Shown here one piece after another: positions 34,138-43,406 of a stretch of DNA of 64,000 nt (its first letter is position 1; the number at the start of each line of letters is the position of its first letter). The translations under genes and the position numbers were made by a program. The DNA comes from Marixanthomonas sp002364245. Its GTDB lineage: Bacteria > Bacteroidota > Bacteroidia > Flavobacteriales > Flavobacteriaceae. Below the pieces are notes generated by a model. The model made no database searches and had not been told where the DNA came from. It worked only from the letters and a program-made list of their open reading frames with translations. The DNA is taken from positions 310,001 through 374,000 of the forward strand of contig CAXAZF010000001.1 in NCBI GenBank assembly GCA_963973455.1. The letters run 5' to 3'.

Positions 34138-35763
34138 TTACTTTTTAATTAATTTGAAAGAAGTTTTTTCTGTTCCAGTTTGAATAGTCGCAATATAAAC
34201 ACCTGCTGATAAATAGCTTACATCAACTTGATTATTTTGACTTGAAATACGAGCCTTCTTAACCTGTTCTCCTAACACATTATATAGATAAAAAGTTGCT
34301 TCAGTATATCTTTTAGGAAATGAAATATTCACTTCAGTAGTTACGGGATTTGGATATAAAGCAAAATTATTTTCAAGCATTTCATCTTCAATGCTCAATT
34401 GCAACAATGCATTGTAAGCGTCTTCAAAATCTGGAATTCCGTAGCCCATTTCATCTGAAGGATTACTATACATAGAAGCAGATTCCCTGATTAACTGCAT
34501 AATCTCACCATTTGATGTTTGTGGACGAACCTGCCAAAAAGAAGCGACAGAACCAGCCATGATAGGCGAACTAAAAGATGTCCCGTTACTAAAAGTAACC
34601 CCCCCAAATTGATCCACTATCGCAGCAAATTCACCTTGCGCCATCACATCTGGTTTTACACGACCGTCAACAGTTGGCCCAATGGAACTAAAGCCTGCAT
34701 AATCACCGTTAAAATCTACAGCCCCTATGGTCAACATTCCCGGGGAATCGCCTGGCGTACCTACGAAAGTAAATCCTCCTCCGTCATTTCCTGCCGAAGT
34801 AACCAAAATCATACCTTTATCAAACGCATGGTTGGCACCACGGGCGCCAATAGTGGTTTGCCCATCTAAATCTTCATAACTATGATCGTAATCTGGGTCA
34901 TCAAAGTCTTGATATCCCAATGAAGTGTTTACTACATCTACTCCAAGACTGTCAGCTCGTTCAAGAGCTTCAACCCAAAGTGCTTCTTCTAATGGGCTTT
35001 CATTAAAACCATCTTCTGTAACAAATAAATAGTATGAAGCATCTGGTGCTGTACCTACAAATTCACCATTTAAAAAAGCAGCAGCGTCACTAAACGTACT
35101 TGCACCGTGGCTCCCTGTTCCTTCAAAGTTTGGCTCCCGATCTACAAAGTCATATCCTCCCAATAACCTACCTTCATTTCTAAGAGTAGCATAAGCAGGA
35201 TTTGACATTACGTTTGGATATCCGTTATCCATAAAAGCAACAACCATTCCTTCACCAGTAAAATCGTTTTCATGTAGAAAATCTACAGCAAGCATTTCAG
35301 TCTGGTTGGCAGCATCGCCATAATTATATTCTATTCGGGATTGTTCGTTTTCAATTTTTAATTTACTCGGAGTATGCCCTTTTGGCTTTCTAAAGTTTAA
35401 ATCCTTATCGGTAAACTCTACTTCTGTAACAAATTCCAAGTTTAATAAATCATTTATATTCGATATCGAACCCCTTACATAAACAGCATTCATCCATTTG
35501 GATTTTGCATATACTGTTATGCCTGTTGCATTATTGATTTGGTTCTTATAAGTTTCATTTAGTGGCACATCACGTTCATCAATAGATGTCCCTTGCAGTT
35601 GCTTACGGTCAATCGCTTCTTGTGTTAAAATGGTAAGAGGATTTGCCAAGGCTTGTGAAACAACTGCCGGGTCTTTAGCCTCCAGGAAAACAAGAGCGTC
35701 TTCTTGTGCATAATTAAATTGCGATACAAAAACTGTAAGTAGTAGTAATAGTATTCTTTTCAT
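34138..35763 (-). CDS. Subtilisin-family serine protease with T9SS sorting domain
   Basis: A 541-residue secreted protease. Signal peptide about 1-20; prodomain about 21-150; S8 catalytic domain about 160-455 with Asp179 (VVAFMDNGYP), His219 (GTGSHGAST), Asn326 (SAGNDGGG, oxyanion hole) and Ser396 (NGTSFSSP). The aspartate motif is DNG rather than DTG. Residues about 466-541 (ALYPNPVTTEVNI... ending AGVYIATIQTGTEKTSFKLIKK) are a type A T9SS sorting domain, so it is exported by the gliding/secretion machinery. It follows mnmA by 10 nt in the same direction. Confidence 0.95.
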   Translation of the reverse strand: MKRILLLLLTVFVSQFNYAQEDALVFLEAKDPAVVSQALANPLTILTQEAIDRKQLQGTSIDERDVPLNETYKNQINNATGITVYAKSKWMNAVYVRGSISNINDLLNLEFVTEVEFTDKDLNFRKPKGHTPSKLKIENEQSRIEYNYGDAANQTEMLAVDFLHENDFTGEGMVVAFMDNGYPNVMSNPAYATLRNEGRLLGGYDFVDREPNFEGTGSHGASTFSDAAAFLNGEFVGTAPDASYYLFVTEDGFNESPLEEALWVEALERADSLGVDVVNTSLGYQDFDDPDYDHSYEDLDGQTTIGARGANHAFDKGMILVTSAGNDGGGFTFVGTPGDSPGMLTIGAVDFNGDYAGFSSIGPTVDGRVKPDVMAQGEFAAIVDQFGGVTFSNGTSFSSPIMAGSVASFWQVRPQTSNGEIMQLIRESASMYSNPSDEMGYGIPDFEDAYNALLQLSIEDEMLENNFALYPNPVTTEVNISFPKRYTEATFYLYNVLGEQVKKARISSQNNQVDVSYLSAGVYIATIQTGTEKTSFKLIKK

Positions 35764-35773
35764 AATAATTTAT

Positions 35774-36970
35774 TTAAGATATAACACCACTGCCGAGCAA
35801 TTCCTCTCCTTGATACCAAGCAACAAATTGTCCTTCAGTAATGGCAGATTGTGGGTTTTCAAATATAACATAAAGTCCGGAGACTGTTTGATGTAAGGTG
35901 GCTTTTTCCAAAGCTTGTCTGTACCGTATGCGGGCAAATACTTCTTTGGCTTGGTCTTCTTTTAATCGTAAATCCTCTCTAACCCAATGAACTTCTTCAT
36001 TTTTAACAAAAAGCCCTCGACGATATAACCCAGGATGGTCTTTACCTTGCCCTGTATAAATTACATTCTGCTTTACATCAGTATCGATAACAAAAAGTGG
36101 TTCTTTAGTCCCCCCAACAGCCAATCCCTTACGTTGGCCTTTGGTAAAGAAGTGGGCACCTTTATGCTTTCCTACTTCAGTTCCATCTGTAATCGTGTAT
36201 TTATTTTTTTCTGAAAGATACTGAAGCCTGTCTTCTTCAGAAGTAAATTCAGGTTCTACTTTATTATAGTTTGAATATCCCGATGGTACTTCGATAATCA
36301 CTCCTTCCTTAGGTGCTAATTGTTGTTGTAAAAATTCAGGTAGTCTTACTTTACCAATAAAACACAAGCCTTGTGAATCTCTTTTTTCAGCAGTGATTAA
36401 TCCTTGTTCTGAAGCTATTTTACGCACATCTGGTTTTAAAATTTCACCTATTGGAAATAATGTTTTTGAAAGCTGTTCTTGTGATAATTGGCACAAGAAA
36501 TAAGATTGGTCTTTATTGCGATCTTTTCCTGAAAGTAATTGGTAAATAGTTTCACCATCTTTTTCAATTGTACCTTTTCGGCAATAGTGACCAGTTGCCA
36601 CATAATCTGCACCCAGTTCCATTGCTATTTTTAAAAATACATCAAATTTAATTTCGCGGTTGCATAAAACATCTGGGTTTGGGGTTCGCCCCATTTTATA
36701 TTCTTTAAACATATAGTCGACTATACGTTCTTTGTATTGTTCGCTTAAATCGACTGTTTGAAATGGAATACCTAGTTTTTGTGCTACCAACATGGCATCG
36801 TTACTATCTTCTAGCCATGGGCATTCATTAGATATGGTTACGGTATCATCGTGCCAGTTTTTCATAAACAAACCGATAACTTCATACCCTTGTTCTTTCA
36901 ACAAATAGGCCGCTACACTGGAATCCACTCCGCCACTTAACCCAACAACAACTCTTTTTTGTGCATTCAT
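35774..36970 (-). CDS. mnmA: tRNA-specific 2-thiouridylase MnmA
   Basis: Adds sulfur to U34 of Lys, Glu and Gln tRNAs. The 398 residues show the PP-loop GLSGGVDSSVAAYLL (about 9-23), NPDVLCNREIKFD with a catalytic Cys (about 105), and GLCFIGKVRLPEFL with the second Cys (about 205). Length is normal. Its promoter TATCTTTG is at 37003-37010. The downstream gene is the subtilase, 10 nt away, in the same direction. Confidence 0.96.
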   Translation of the reverse strand: MNAQKRVVVGLSGGVDSSVAAYLLKEQGYEVIGLFMKNWHDDTVTISNECPWLEDSNDAMLVAQKLGIPFQTVDLSEQYKERIVDYMFKEYKMGRTPNPDVLCNREIKFDVFLKIAMELGADYVATGHYCRKGTIEKDGETIYQLLSGKDRNKDQSYFLCQLSQEQLSKTLFPIGEILKPDVRKIASEQGLITAEKRDSQGLCFIGKVRLPEFLQQQLAPKEGVIIEVPSGYSNYNKVEPEFTSEEDRLQYLSEKNKYTITDGTEVGKHKGAHFFTKGQRKGLAVGGTKEPLFVIDTDVKQNVIYTGQGKDHPGLYRRGLFVKNEEVHWVREDLRLKEDQAKEVFARIRYRQALEKATLHQTVSGLYVIFENPQSAITEGQFVAWYQGEELLGSGVIS

Positions 36971-37002
36971 TTTTTTTGTAATCTATAGCTGATTTTTGAT
37001 TG

Positions 37003-37010
37003 CAAAGATA
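37003..37010 (-). promoter_or_regulatory. -7 element before mnmA
   Basis: TATCTTTG on the minus strand ends 32 nt before the mnmA ATG; a good match to TAnnTTTG but without a clear -33 box. Confidence 0.5.
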
Positions 37011-37104
37011 CAATTTTTAGCAAGGCTTTTTTTCAAGGCCCATCTATTGAATCTATAGTAATTACAGCAAAATTTATACCGTACTAAAGTCAAAAAAATA
37101 TATT

Positions 37105-37800
37105 CTATTGTTTTTCTAGGTTTTTTGGTTTTGGGTAAGTCTCTTCCATTTCCACTTCCCCGTTTTTAAAGTACTGCCAAAGTCCGTTTTTCTTACCTTC
37201 TTTATAATATCCTTTGATTGTCACAGTACCGTTAGCATCATAATAAACAGCTTCACCACTAAGTTTATCGTTTACATATTGTAGTTTTTTTAGTAATATA
37301 CCTTCTGGGGAATAGTAGTTATTCTCCCCTTGTTTTAAGCCGTGTTGATAATGGGTTTCTTCTGTTTTAGTACCATCGGGGTAATATGTAGTTTTTACAC
37401 CCTCTAATTTACCATTTTTATAATGTTCCCGGGTCATTACCTTATTAGACTTTTCATGGTAATACACCCATTCTCCTACCCTATCTTTTCCTTCCATCTC
37501 ACCTTCACTTACTAACTTTCCTTTAATGGTAAAGTATTGTACAGAAGCTTTATTTCCATTGGAAGAAAAATCTTTGATTGCCATGGGCTGATCTTTGCAG
37601 GTTTCGCAATAAAACTTAAAAACACCTGTTTCTTTTCCGTGATCGAATTGCCCTTTATACCTCAGCTGTTTCGTATCAGGATAATATTTTTTCCATACTC
37701 CATCTCGCTTACCATTGGCATCAAACTGGTTTATTTTTTCTTGTGCAACTAGTTGTAGACTAAATATTATTCCGAAGAAAAAAGGAAAATACTTTTTCAT
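37105..37800 (-). CDS. MORN-repeat exported protein
   Basis: I start at ATG 37800 (MKKYFPFFFGIIFSLQLVAQ), giving 231 residues with a signal peptide ending near VAQ. The body is a string of about eight MORN-type repeats of 18-25 residues: GKRDGVWKKYYPD, GKETGVFKFYCET, GKDRVGEWVYYHEK, GKLEGVKTTYYPDG, GLKQGENNYYSPEG, DKLSGEAVYYDANG, GKKNGLWQYFKNG. In Bacteroidetes such proteins are often labelled 'toxin-antitoxin system YwqK family', without experimental backing I know of. Function unknown. Confidence 0.82.
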   Translation of the reverse strand: MKKYFPFFFGIIFSLQLVAQEKINQFDANGKRDGVWKKYYPDTKQLRYKGQFDHGKETGVFKFYCETCKDQPMAIKDFSSNGNKASVQYFTIKGKLVSEGEMEGKDRVGEWVYYHEKSNKVMTREHYKNGKLEGVKTTYYPDGTKTEETHYQHGLKQGENNYYSPEGILLKKLQYVNDKLSGEAVYYDANGTVTIKGYYKEGKKNGLWQYFKNGEVEMEETYPKPKNLEKQ

Positions 37801-37863
37801 AGTAAGGTATATTTTCAATTTAAAACGTTGAAATAAAAGGTAAATTATAAATTCTAATAATTG

Positions 37864-37890
37864 AAAAAAAGCCCCCTGATTAGAGGAGGC
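37864..37890 (-). terminator. Terminator after yidC
   Basis: GCCCCCT (37871-37877) pairs with AGGAGGC (37884-37890; one mismatch). On the minus strand the stem is followed by a U-run (complement of 37864-37870), just past the yidC stop at 37897. Confidence 0.7.
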
Positions 37891-37896
37891 ATTATG

Positions 37897-39780
37897 TTAC
37901 TTTCTTTTCTGAGCTTTCTTTTGCTCTTCGGCCTGCTCCATCATTTCGGCCATTTTACGTTGAAAACGATTTTGTTTTTTAGGTTGCTTTTTCTTTTTCT
38001 GAATTTTAGCATGAACCTTATCATCGTCGATTATGAAGTTTTTAATTACCAGCATAATACCAATGGTAATCATATTTGACGTAAAGTAATACAATGACAA
38101 TCCACTTGCGTAATTGTTGAAGAACACCAACATAAACAATGGCGATAAGTACATTATAAACTTCATATTAGGCATTCCTGGTTGTTGTTGCGCCTGCATA
38201 GTTTGGCCTGTTGTCATCATCATATAAATAAATATAGCGATAGATGCCAATATTGGAAACAAACTTACGTGATCACCATAAAAAGGGATATGAAATGGCA
38301 ATTGCGCTATGGTATCATAACTTGAGAGATCGTCTGCCCATAAAAAGCTCTTCTGACGAAGATCAAATGCTGTTGGAAAAAAGGTAAACAGTGCATAGAA
38401 AACGGGTATTTGCAACAATGCTGGCAAACATCCCTTTAATGGACTAGCCCCTGCTGCGTTTTGAAGTTTCATTGTTTCCTGCTGAATCTTCATTTTGTTA
38501 TCGCCATACTTTTCACGGATTTCCTCAATCTCGGGACGCAGTATTTTCATTTTCGCCTGCGATAGGTACTGCTTGTATTGTACTGGGGACAACAATAACT
38601 TAATTAAAATAGTTAAGCAGATAATCGCAATTCCTGCAGGTAAAAAGCCACTTAAAAATCCAAATAACGGAATAATGATGTATTTATTAATCATTCCGAA
38701 AATACCCCATCCTAATGGCATGGCTTCGTCTAGATTTCTTCCGTAGTCATTAAAAATTTGATAGTCTGTAGGACCGTAATACATATTCATGTTATATGAA
38801 AGTCCGCCAGCTTTAGGCTCCAATAACATTTTTGCCCCATACTGTTTAGTATAAACCGTATCTACCTCTTCATCTTCTACTAAGTCTACAGAACTTAGCG
38901 CTACTTCTTTAAAAGGCGTATCTGTCAACAACATAGAGCTAAAGAAATGTTGACGGAAGTTCATCCACGTTACGTCTTTTTCTAATTCTTCATCCTCACC
39001 AGAAGGCGAAAGCTTATCGTGGTCTTCATCTTCATATTCGTATGTTAAGCGTGTGTACCTATTCTCGTAAGTAATGCTTTTTGCATGACGATACCCCTTT
39101 AAACGCCAGTCTAAGTAGATAGGTTGGGTAGTATTAATTACACCGTCTAATCCTTGCGATTGAACGCTAAAATTGAGCATGTATTCATTTGGCAATAGCT
39201 CATAACGATATTCAATAAAAGCATTTTCTGAAGTTTTTAACTTCATGGACAGTACTTTATTATCGCCATTGGTACTAATTGAAGGTTCAAAGAACAGGTC
39301 TTTGGAATTTAACAACCTATTTTCAGAAGAAAATTGCAAGTTTAAACTACTATTGCCATCTTTAATAAGACTTACCTGAAGGGAATCGTACGTAGTGTGT
39401 TTTTTTAAACGAGCTTCGGTAATATAACCACCTTTATTGCTAACTTCTAAGTATAGTACTTCGTTTTCTAATACAGTGGTGTTCCCTTTCGCTGATGGAA
39501 GCGTTCCGGAATAAGCAAAAGAACCTAATTTGTTTTTAAGTTTTTCAAAAGCAAGTGAATCTTGTGCATTGGCAACGGCCATTTCTTCGGTAGCTTGCTC
39601 AAGTGTGGTGTCTTCTTGCTTATCTTTTTCAGTTGCTTCTTTTGCAGCAGCTTCGGTTTTGGCTTTTTCTGCCTGTACTGCATCTTCAGAAGGTTCCTGC
39701 ATATACAGCATCCATACCAATATACCTCCTATTAATACAAACCCTATGAGGGAATTAACGTCAAAATTCTTTTTTTCCAT
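37897..39780 (-). CDS. yidC: Membrane protein insertase YidC
   Basis: Inserts and folds inner-membrane proteins, with or without SecYEG. The 627 residues start with TM1 (about 10-26) and a large periplasmic domain (about 70-365) preceded by an Ala/Glu/Lys-rich linker; the Oxa1-like core (about 370-590) includes LTILIKLLLSPVQYKQYLSQAKM, the ASPLKGCLPALLQIPVFYALFTFFP segment and late helices. The C-terminal tail is Lys-rich (KKKKQPKKQNRFQRKM). Length fits Gram-negative YidC. It lies 154 nt downstream of pyrG on the same strand. Confidence 0.96.
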   Translation of the reverse strand: MEKKNFDVNSLIGFVLIGGILVWMLYMQEPSEDAVQAEKAKTEAAAKEATEKDKQEDTTLEQATEEMAVANAQDSLAFEKLKNKLGSFAYSGTLPSAKGNTTVLENEVLYLEVSNKGGYITEARLKKHTTYDSLQVSLIKDGNSSLNLQFSSENRLLNSKDLFFEPSISTNGDNKVLSMKLKTSENAFIEYRYELLPNEYMLNFSVQSQGLDGVINTTQPIYLDWRLKGYRHAKSITYENRYTRLTYEYEDEDHDKLSPSGEDEELEKDVTWMNFRQHFFSSMLLTDTPFKEVALSSVDLVEDEEVDTVYTKQYGAKMLLEPKAGGLSYNMNMYYGPTDYQIFNDYGRNLDEAMPLGWGIFGMINKYIIIPLFGFLSGFLPAGIAIICLTILIKLLLSPVQYKQYLSQAKMKILRPEIEEIREKYGDNKMKIQQETMKLQNAAGASPLKGCLPALLQIPVFYALFTFFPTAFDLRQKSFLWADDLSSYDTIAQLPFHIPFYGDHVSLFPILASIAIFIYMMMTTGQTMQAQQQPGMPNMKFIMYLSPLFMLVFFNNYASGLSLYYFTSNMITIGIMLVIKNFIIDDDKVHAKIQKKKKQPKKQNRFQRKMAEMMEQAEEQKKAQKRK

Positions 39781-39836
39781 GTAAGCTGAATTATTTCAAA
39801 AAATGTCCGTTTTCCGAACTATTTTATAATTATATG

Positions 39837-39861
39837 TTTCTGAAATGTTCCTTTTCAGAAA
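39837..39861. repeat. Short inverted repeat between pyrG and yidC
   Basis: TTTCTGAA (39837-39844) and TTCAGAAA (39854-39861) form an 8-bp perfect inverted repeat with a 9-nt loop and no T-run. Possibly an operator or RNA hairpin in the pyrG-yidC gap. Confidence 0.35.
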
Positions 39862-39934
39862 AGTTTCTTCTTAAAATTTTAATTGCATAAAGCAAATATC
39901 CCGCCCCAATAACAAGGTACGCCAAATTGTCGGT

Positions 39935-41551
39935 TTAGTTTTTATCGGCGTGTTCATGTGCTGCTTTTACAAAAGCAACAAACAATGGGTGCGGACTGGC
40001 GACGGTACTTTTATATTCCGGATGGTACTGAACACCCACAAACCAAGGGTGTGATGGTACCTCGACTACCTCTACCAGCTGTGTATCTGGGTTTACACCA
40101 GTAGCAATCATCCCTGCAGCTTCTAATTGTTCTTTATACTTGTTATTATATTCATAGCGGTGACGGTGGCGCTCTTCAATTGTGTTTACGTTGTAAACCC
40201 TACCGATAATACTATCGGCCTTTACATCACACTTCCATGCCCCTAAACGCATAGTTCCACCCATATCGGTAATGCTTTTCTGGTCTTCCATCAAATTAAT
40301 GACCGGATTAGGTGTTTGTGGGTTCATTTCGGTAGAATTGGCATCTTTAATACCCAGCACATTTCGGCTATATTCTATCACGGCCATTTGCATACCCAGA
40401 CATATGCCTAAAAATGGCAATTTATTTTCACGGGCATAACGAATGGCTTCCACTTTACCTTCAATACCACGTTCGCCAAAACCAGGTGCTACCAAAATAG
40501 CATCTAAGCCTTTTAATTTTGCTTCTACATTATTCTTGTTGATATATTCTGAATGAATATACTTTACATCTACACTCACCTCGTTTTCAGCACCGGCATG
40601 GATAAATGACTCTAAAATAGATTTGTAGCTATCTTGTAATTCTACATATTTACCTATTAAACCAATGCTAACTTTTCCTTTAGGGTTTTTGTGGCGTTCT
40701 AAAAATTGGTTCCAACGTGTTAAATCTGGCTCTTTGGTGGTCTCAATTCCTAATTTCTGAAGTGTTACTGTATCCAATCCTTCTTCCAACATCATGTTAG
40801 GAACGTCGTAAATGGTCGAAGCATCAATAGACTGTATAACAGCTTCACGCTTTACATTGCAAAATAGCGCCAATTTTCTTCGAAGATCATCTGATAAATC
40901 ATGTTCGGTACGGCAAACTAAAATATCAGCTTTTATACCACTTTCCATCAGGGTTTTTACAGAGTGCTGTGTAGGTTTTGTTTTTAATTCACCAGCTGCC
41001 GAAAGATAAGGCACCAAAGTTAAATGAATAACCAATGCATTGTCATCGCCCAATTCCCAGCGTAATTGTCTAACTGCCTCAATGTATGGAAGTGATTCTA
41101 TATCACCCACAGTACCGCCAATTTCAGTAATTACGATATCATATTCGCCAGTAGATCCTAGCTGTTGAACTCGCTCTTTAATTTCGTTGGTAATGTGTGG
41201 AACAACCTGAACTGTTTTACCTAAAAATTCTCCGCGACGTTCCTTTTCAATTACACTTTGATAAATACGACCCGTAGTAACATTATTAGCTTGTGACGTT
41301 TTTACATTTAAAAAACGTTCGTAATGCCCAAGGTCCAAATCGGTTTCAGCACCATCATCGGTTACATAGCATTCGCCATGTTCGTATGGATTTAATGTTC
41401 CAGGATCTACATTAATGTAGGGGTCTAATTTTTGAATGGTAACACGATACCCTCTGGCTTGCAATAATTTAGCAAGTGAAGCTGCGATGATTCCTTTTCC
41501 TAAAGATGATGATACCCCGCCCGTAACGAAGATGTATTTGGTAGTGCTCAT
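39935..41551 (-). CDS. pyrG: CTP synthase
   Basis: Amidates UTP to CTP using glutamine. The 538 residues hold the synthase domain (GGVSSSLGKGIIAAS near 11-25; KLDPYINVDPGTLNPYEHGE near 41-60; EIGGTVGDIESLPYIEA near 144-160) and a C-terminal class I glutaminase (LPFLGICLGMQMAVIEYSR, Cys near 386, and VQYHPEYKS, catalytic His/Glu). Length is normal. CTP feeds the LicC-like cytidylyltransferase of this window in principle. Its promoter is at 41585-41592. Confidence 0.98.
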   Translation of the reverse strand: MSTTKYIFVTGGVSSSLGKGIIAASLAKLLQARGYRVTIQKLDPYINVDPGTLNPYEHGECYVTDDGAETDLDLGHYERFLNVKTSQANNVTTGRIYQSVIEKERRGEFLGKTVQVVPHITNEIKERVQQLGSTGEYDIVITEIGGTVGDIESLPYIEAVRQLRWELGDDNALVIHLTLVPYLSAAGELKTKPTQHSVKTLMESGIKADILVCRTEHDLSDDLRRKLALFCNVKREAVIQSIDASTIYDVPNMMLEEGLDTVTLQKLGIETTKEPDLTRWNQFLERHKNPKGKVSIGLIGKYVELQDSYKSILESFIHAGAENEVSVDVKYIHSEYINKNNVEAKLKGLDAILVAPGFGERGIEGKVEAIRYARENKLPFLGICLGMQMAVIEYSRNVLGIKDANSTEMNPQTPNPVINLMEDQKSITDMGGTMRLGAWKCDVKADSIIGRVYNVNTIEERHRHRYEYNNKYKEQLEAAGMIATGVNPDTQLVEVVEVPSHPWFVGVQYHPEYKSTVASPHPLFVAFVKAAHEHADKN

Positions 41552-41584
41552 TGTGAAGCGTTACTGAGTTAATTATACGGGATG

Positions 41585-41616
41585 CAAAGGTAGCGAAATA
41601 TTGTTGAAGGCAACAA
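41585..41616 (-). promoter_or_regulatory. Promoter of pyrG
   Basis: The minus strand carries TACCTTTG (41592-41585) with TTG at 41616-41614, a 21-nt gap, matching the Bacteroidetes TTG/TAnnTTTG arrangement. It ends 33 nt before the pyrG ATG. Confidence 0.65.
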
Positions 41617-41695
41617 TTAAATCGCAAATATCAAAAAAGTATATCGCAATAATTAGAAATGTGGTTTTTATGAACAGTTAAAACAAAAAGCTCCT

Positions 41696-42079
41696 TTACC
41701 CAAGAATCTTTGTTCTTTCTGGATGTAAAGTTATGTGCTTGAGCAATAGCTTTATAGACATAACAAGGTTAAGAATTAAAAAGCCCGAACCAATAAACAG
41801 TAATTTTTGAGCAGAGACAGTAAATGCTGAAAACTCTGATAATTCAGAAAACAGGGCAAGAAACATGTATAGGTTTAAAATAATAAGAAGTGAAGCCAAA
41901 AAGACTCCGATTCCTTTTTTATTGAAAATTAGTTGTGACACTACAAGAACTAACAAGATAAAAGCTATAGGGTTTAAAAGTGTGGCTGTTGAAACCCAAT
42001 AAAAGAGAATGGCCAACACAAGGTATAATTCTGGCATCCAATAGAGTAAAGGCTTAATATATTTTAACGTAATCCCCAT
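41696..42079 (-). CDS. Small membrane protein of unknown function
   Basis: A 127-residue protein made almost entirely of four hydrophobic helices (about 15-33, 35-50, 53-77, 89-115), with no polar domain, HExxH or nucleotide motif. The first residues MGITLKYIKPLLYWMPELY and the tail HPERTKIL are basic, so both ends are probably cytosolic. I cannot assign a family. It has about 120-145 nt of non-coding DNA on each side and is not obviously part of an operon. Confidence 0.6.
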   Translation of the reverse strand: MGITLKYIKPLLYWMPELYLVLAILFYWVSTATLLNPIAFILLVLVVSQLIFNKKGIGVFLASLLIILNLYMFLALFSELSEFSAFTVSAQKLLFIGSGFLILNLVMSIKLLLKHITLHPERTKILG

Positions 42080-42200
42080 GTCGTTTATATTACCATATAA
42101 TAGATGGGTACTTGACAGGATGGTTGCGTAGTATTTAGCCTAAATTTTTAAGAATATTTTGGATAAAAACACAAAAAACTAACTATTAAACAGTTATGGT

Positions 42201-42431
42201 TTATCTTTTTATTAATTTCTTCAATAATCCTTCCAGACCGTTTAATTTGATTTCATACATCTCTTGCATTAAATTACCTAACTTTCCTTGTGGAAACCCT
42301 TTCTGTTTAAACCATACGTAATAAGGTTCAGGGATGTTGACCAAGTACTGGTCTTTATATTTACCGAAAGGCATTTTATAATTTGCCAATTCTTCTAAGT
42401 GTTTAGGGTCTGGGTTATTTCCAGCGTTCAT
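42201..42431 (-). CDS. DUF3820 family protein
   Basis: A 76-residue cytosolic protein. The DUF3820 core is PFGKYKDQYLVNIPEPYYVWFKQKGFPQGKLG (about 21-52), with the invariant MPFGKYKG-like start and the EPYY.W motif. Function unknown; one relative is called a quorum-sensing-regulated virulence factor, which need not apply. Its start overlaps the end of the DUF922 gene by 17 nt, so translation of the two is coupled. Confidence 0.82.
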   Translation of the reverse strand: MNAGNNPDPKHLEELANYKMPFGKYKDQYLVNIPEPYYVWFKQKGFPQGKLGNLMQEMYEIKLNGLEGLLKKLIKR

Positions 42432-42951
42432 AGGCTTTTAATTGATTGGCTATATGCTGTCGCCAGCGGTATTCTTCTTTTTTGTTTTTAGAGTGATCGC
42501 TTTCCAAATCGTATTGATTTTGAAGGTTTTGTCGTTCTAACTCTGTTTTTTGGTACAGCTCCCCTATTTCTTCTTTTATATTTTTTGAAAATTCAGCTTC
42601 AGCAATGCGTTTTCGTAGGATGCGGGCGTGCAGTTCTGAAATATCAAAATGGGTCTGCTCGTGTTTTAAAATATATTCTGAAACCTTTCCGGGTTTAAAC
42701 CAAGATTGTTCAGGGTAAAAATTACAAGTTACACTGTGCTGCATAGTACGTTTTCCATTTTTTTCAGTGTAAGAAAATGAAAAAGACATTCCGCTGTTGG
42801 TACTGGCTACAAAATTAGCCCCAGGTTTAGGGGTTCCTCTAAAGTCCTCCCAGGTAAGTTGCCTGGTTTCATTCCAAGCGATTTTCTCCTTATTTTCTCC
42901 TGAAGTAAAAAAGGAAAGCGTAAACAATAAAATTATGGTAAAGAGTTTCAT
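42415..42951 (-). CDS. DUF922 predicted exported zinc peptidase
   Basis: A 178-residue exported protein with signal peptide (about 1-18, ending FFTSG). The DUF922 core is LTWEDFRGTPKPGANFVASTNSG (about 32-54), then HEQTHFDISELHA (97-109): an HExxH motif with His97 and His101 as zinc ligands, Glu98 catalytic, and His108 as a candidate third ligand. The C-terminal third is a charged coiled coil (EEIGELYQKTELERQNLQNQYD). Family members are described as predicted Zn-dependent proteases; activity is not shown. Confidence 0.83.
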   Translation of the reverse strand: MKLFTIILLFTLSFFTSGENKEKIAWNETRQLTWEDFRGTPKPGANFVASTNSGMSFSFSYTEKNGKRTMQHSVTCNFYPEQSWFKPGKVSEYILKHEQTHFDISELHARILRKRIAEAEFSKNIKEEIGELYQKTELERQNLQNQYDLESDHSKNKKEEYRWRQHIANQLKAYERWK

Positions 42952-43001
42952 AAAGATTGAAACGCAAAAATCTTGCCTTTATTGAATTAATGCAAAAATG
43001 A

Positions 43002-43406
43002 TTACCCCCAATTAAAGGTAACAACCTTTTCAATATCTGGATGTAAACTGTAATGCACCGGACAGGTACTTGCTGTTTTTTCCAATATCTTTTTATGCTT
43101 TTCTTCTAAAAAACTAGGTAAGTTAAAAACCACTTCAATTTTTGAAATACGCCGTGGATTGCTGGCCATGGTTTTGGTAACGGTTGCTGTGCTCCCTTTT
43201 AAATCTATTTGTAGGTCGTTTGCCTTGATGCCCATAACGGTTAACATACAATTAGCCAGACCAGTTGCTACAGTATCGGTTGGTGAAAAAGCTTCTCCTT
43301 TACCATGATTGTCTGTCGGTGCATCGGTTATATATTTGTTACCCGATTTTAGGTGTTCACATTCTGTACGAAGATTCCCAAGGTACGTTACTCTTGCTGT
43401 GCTCAT
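43002..43406 (-). CDS. OsmC family peroxidase-like protein
   Basis: A 134-residue OsmC/Ohr-fold protein. The two conserved catalytic cysteines are present: Cys53 in LANCMLTVMG and Cys115 in TASTCPVHYSL. Such proteins reduce organic hydroperoxides. The Ohr versus OsmC subfamily cannot be settled from sequence alone. Its ATG overlaps the LysM lipoprotein's stop by 4 nt (ATGA), so it is the last gene of the guaA-LysM-osmC operon. Confidence 0.9.
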   Translation of the reverse strand: MSTARVTYLGNLRTECEHLKSGNKYITDAPTDNHGKGEAFSPTDTVATGLANCMLTVMGIKANDLQIDLKGSTATVTKTMASNPRRISKIEVVFNLPSFLEEKHKKILEKTASTCPVHYSLHPDIEKVVTFNWG

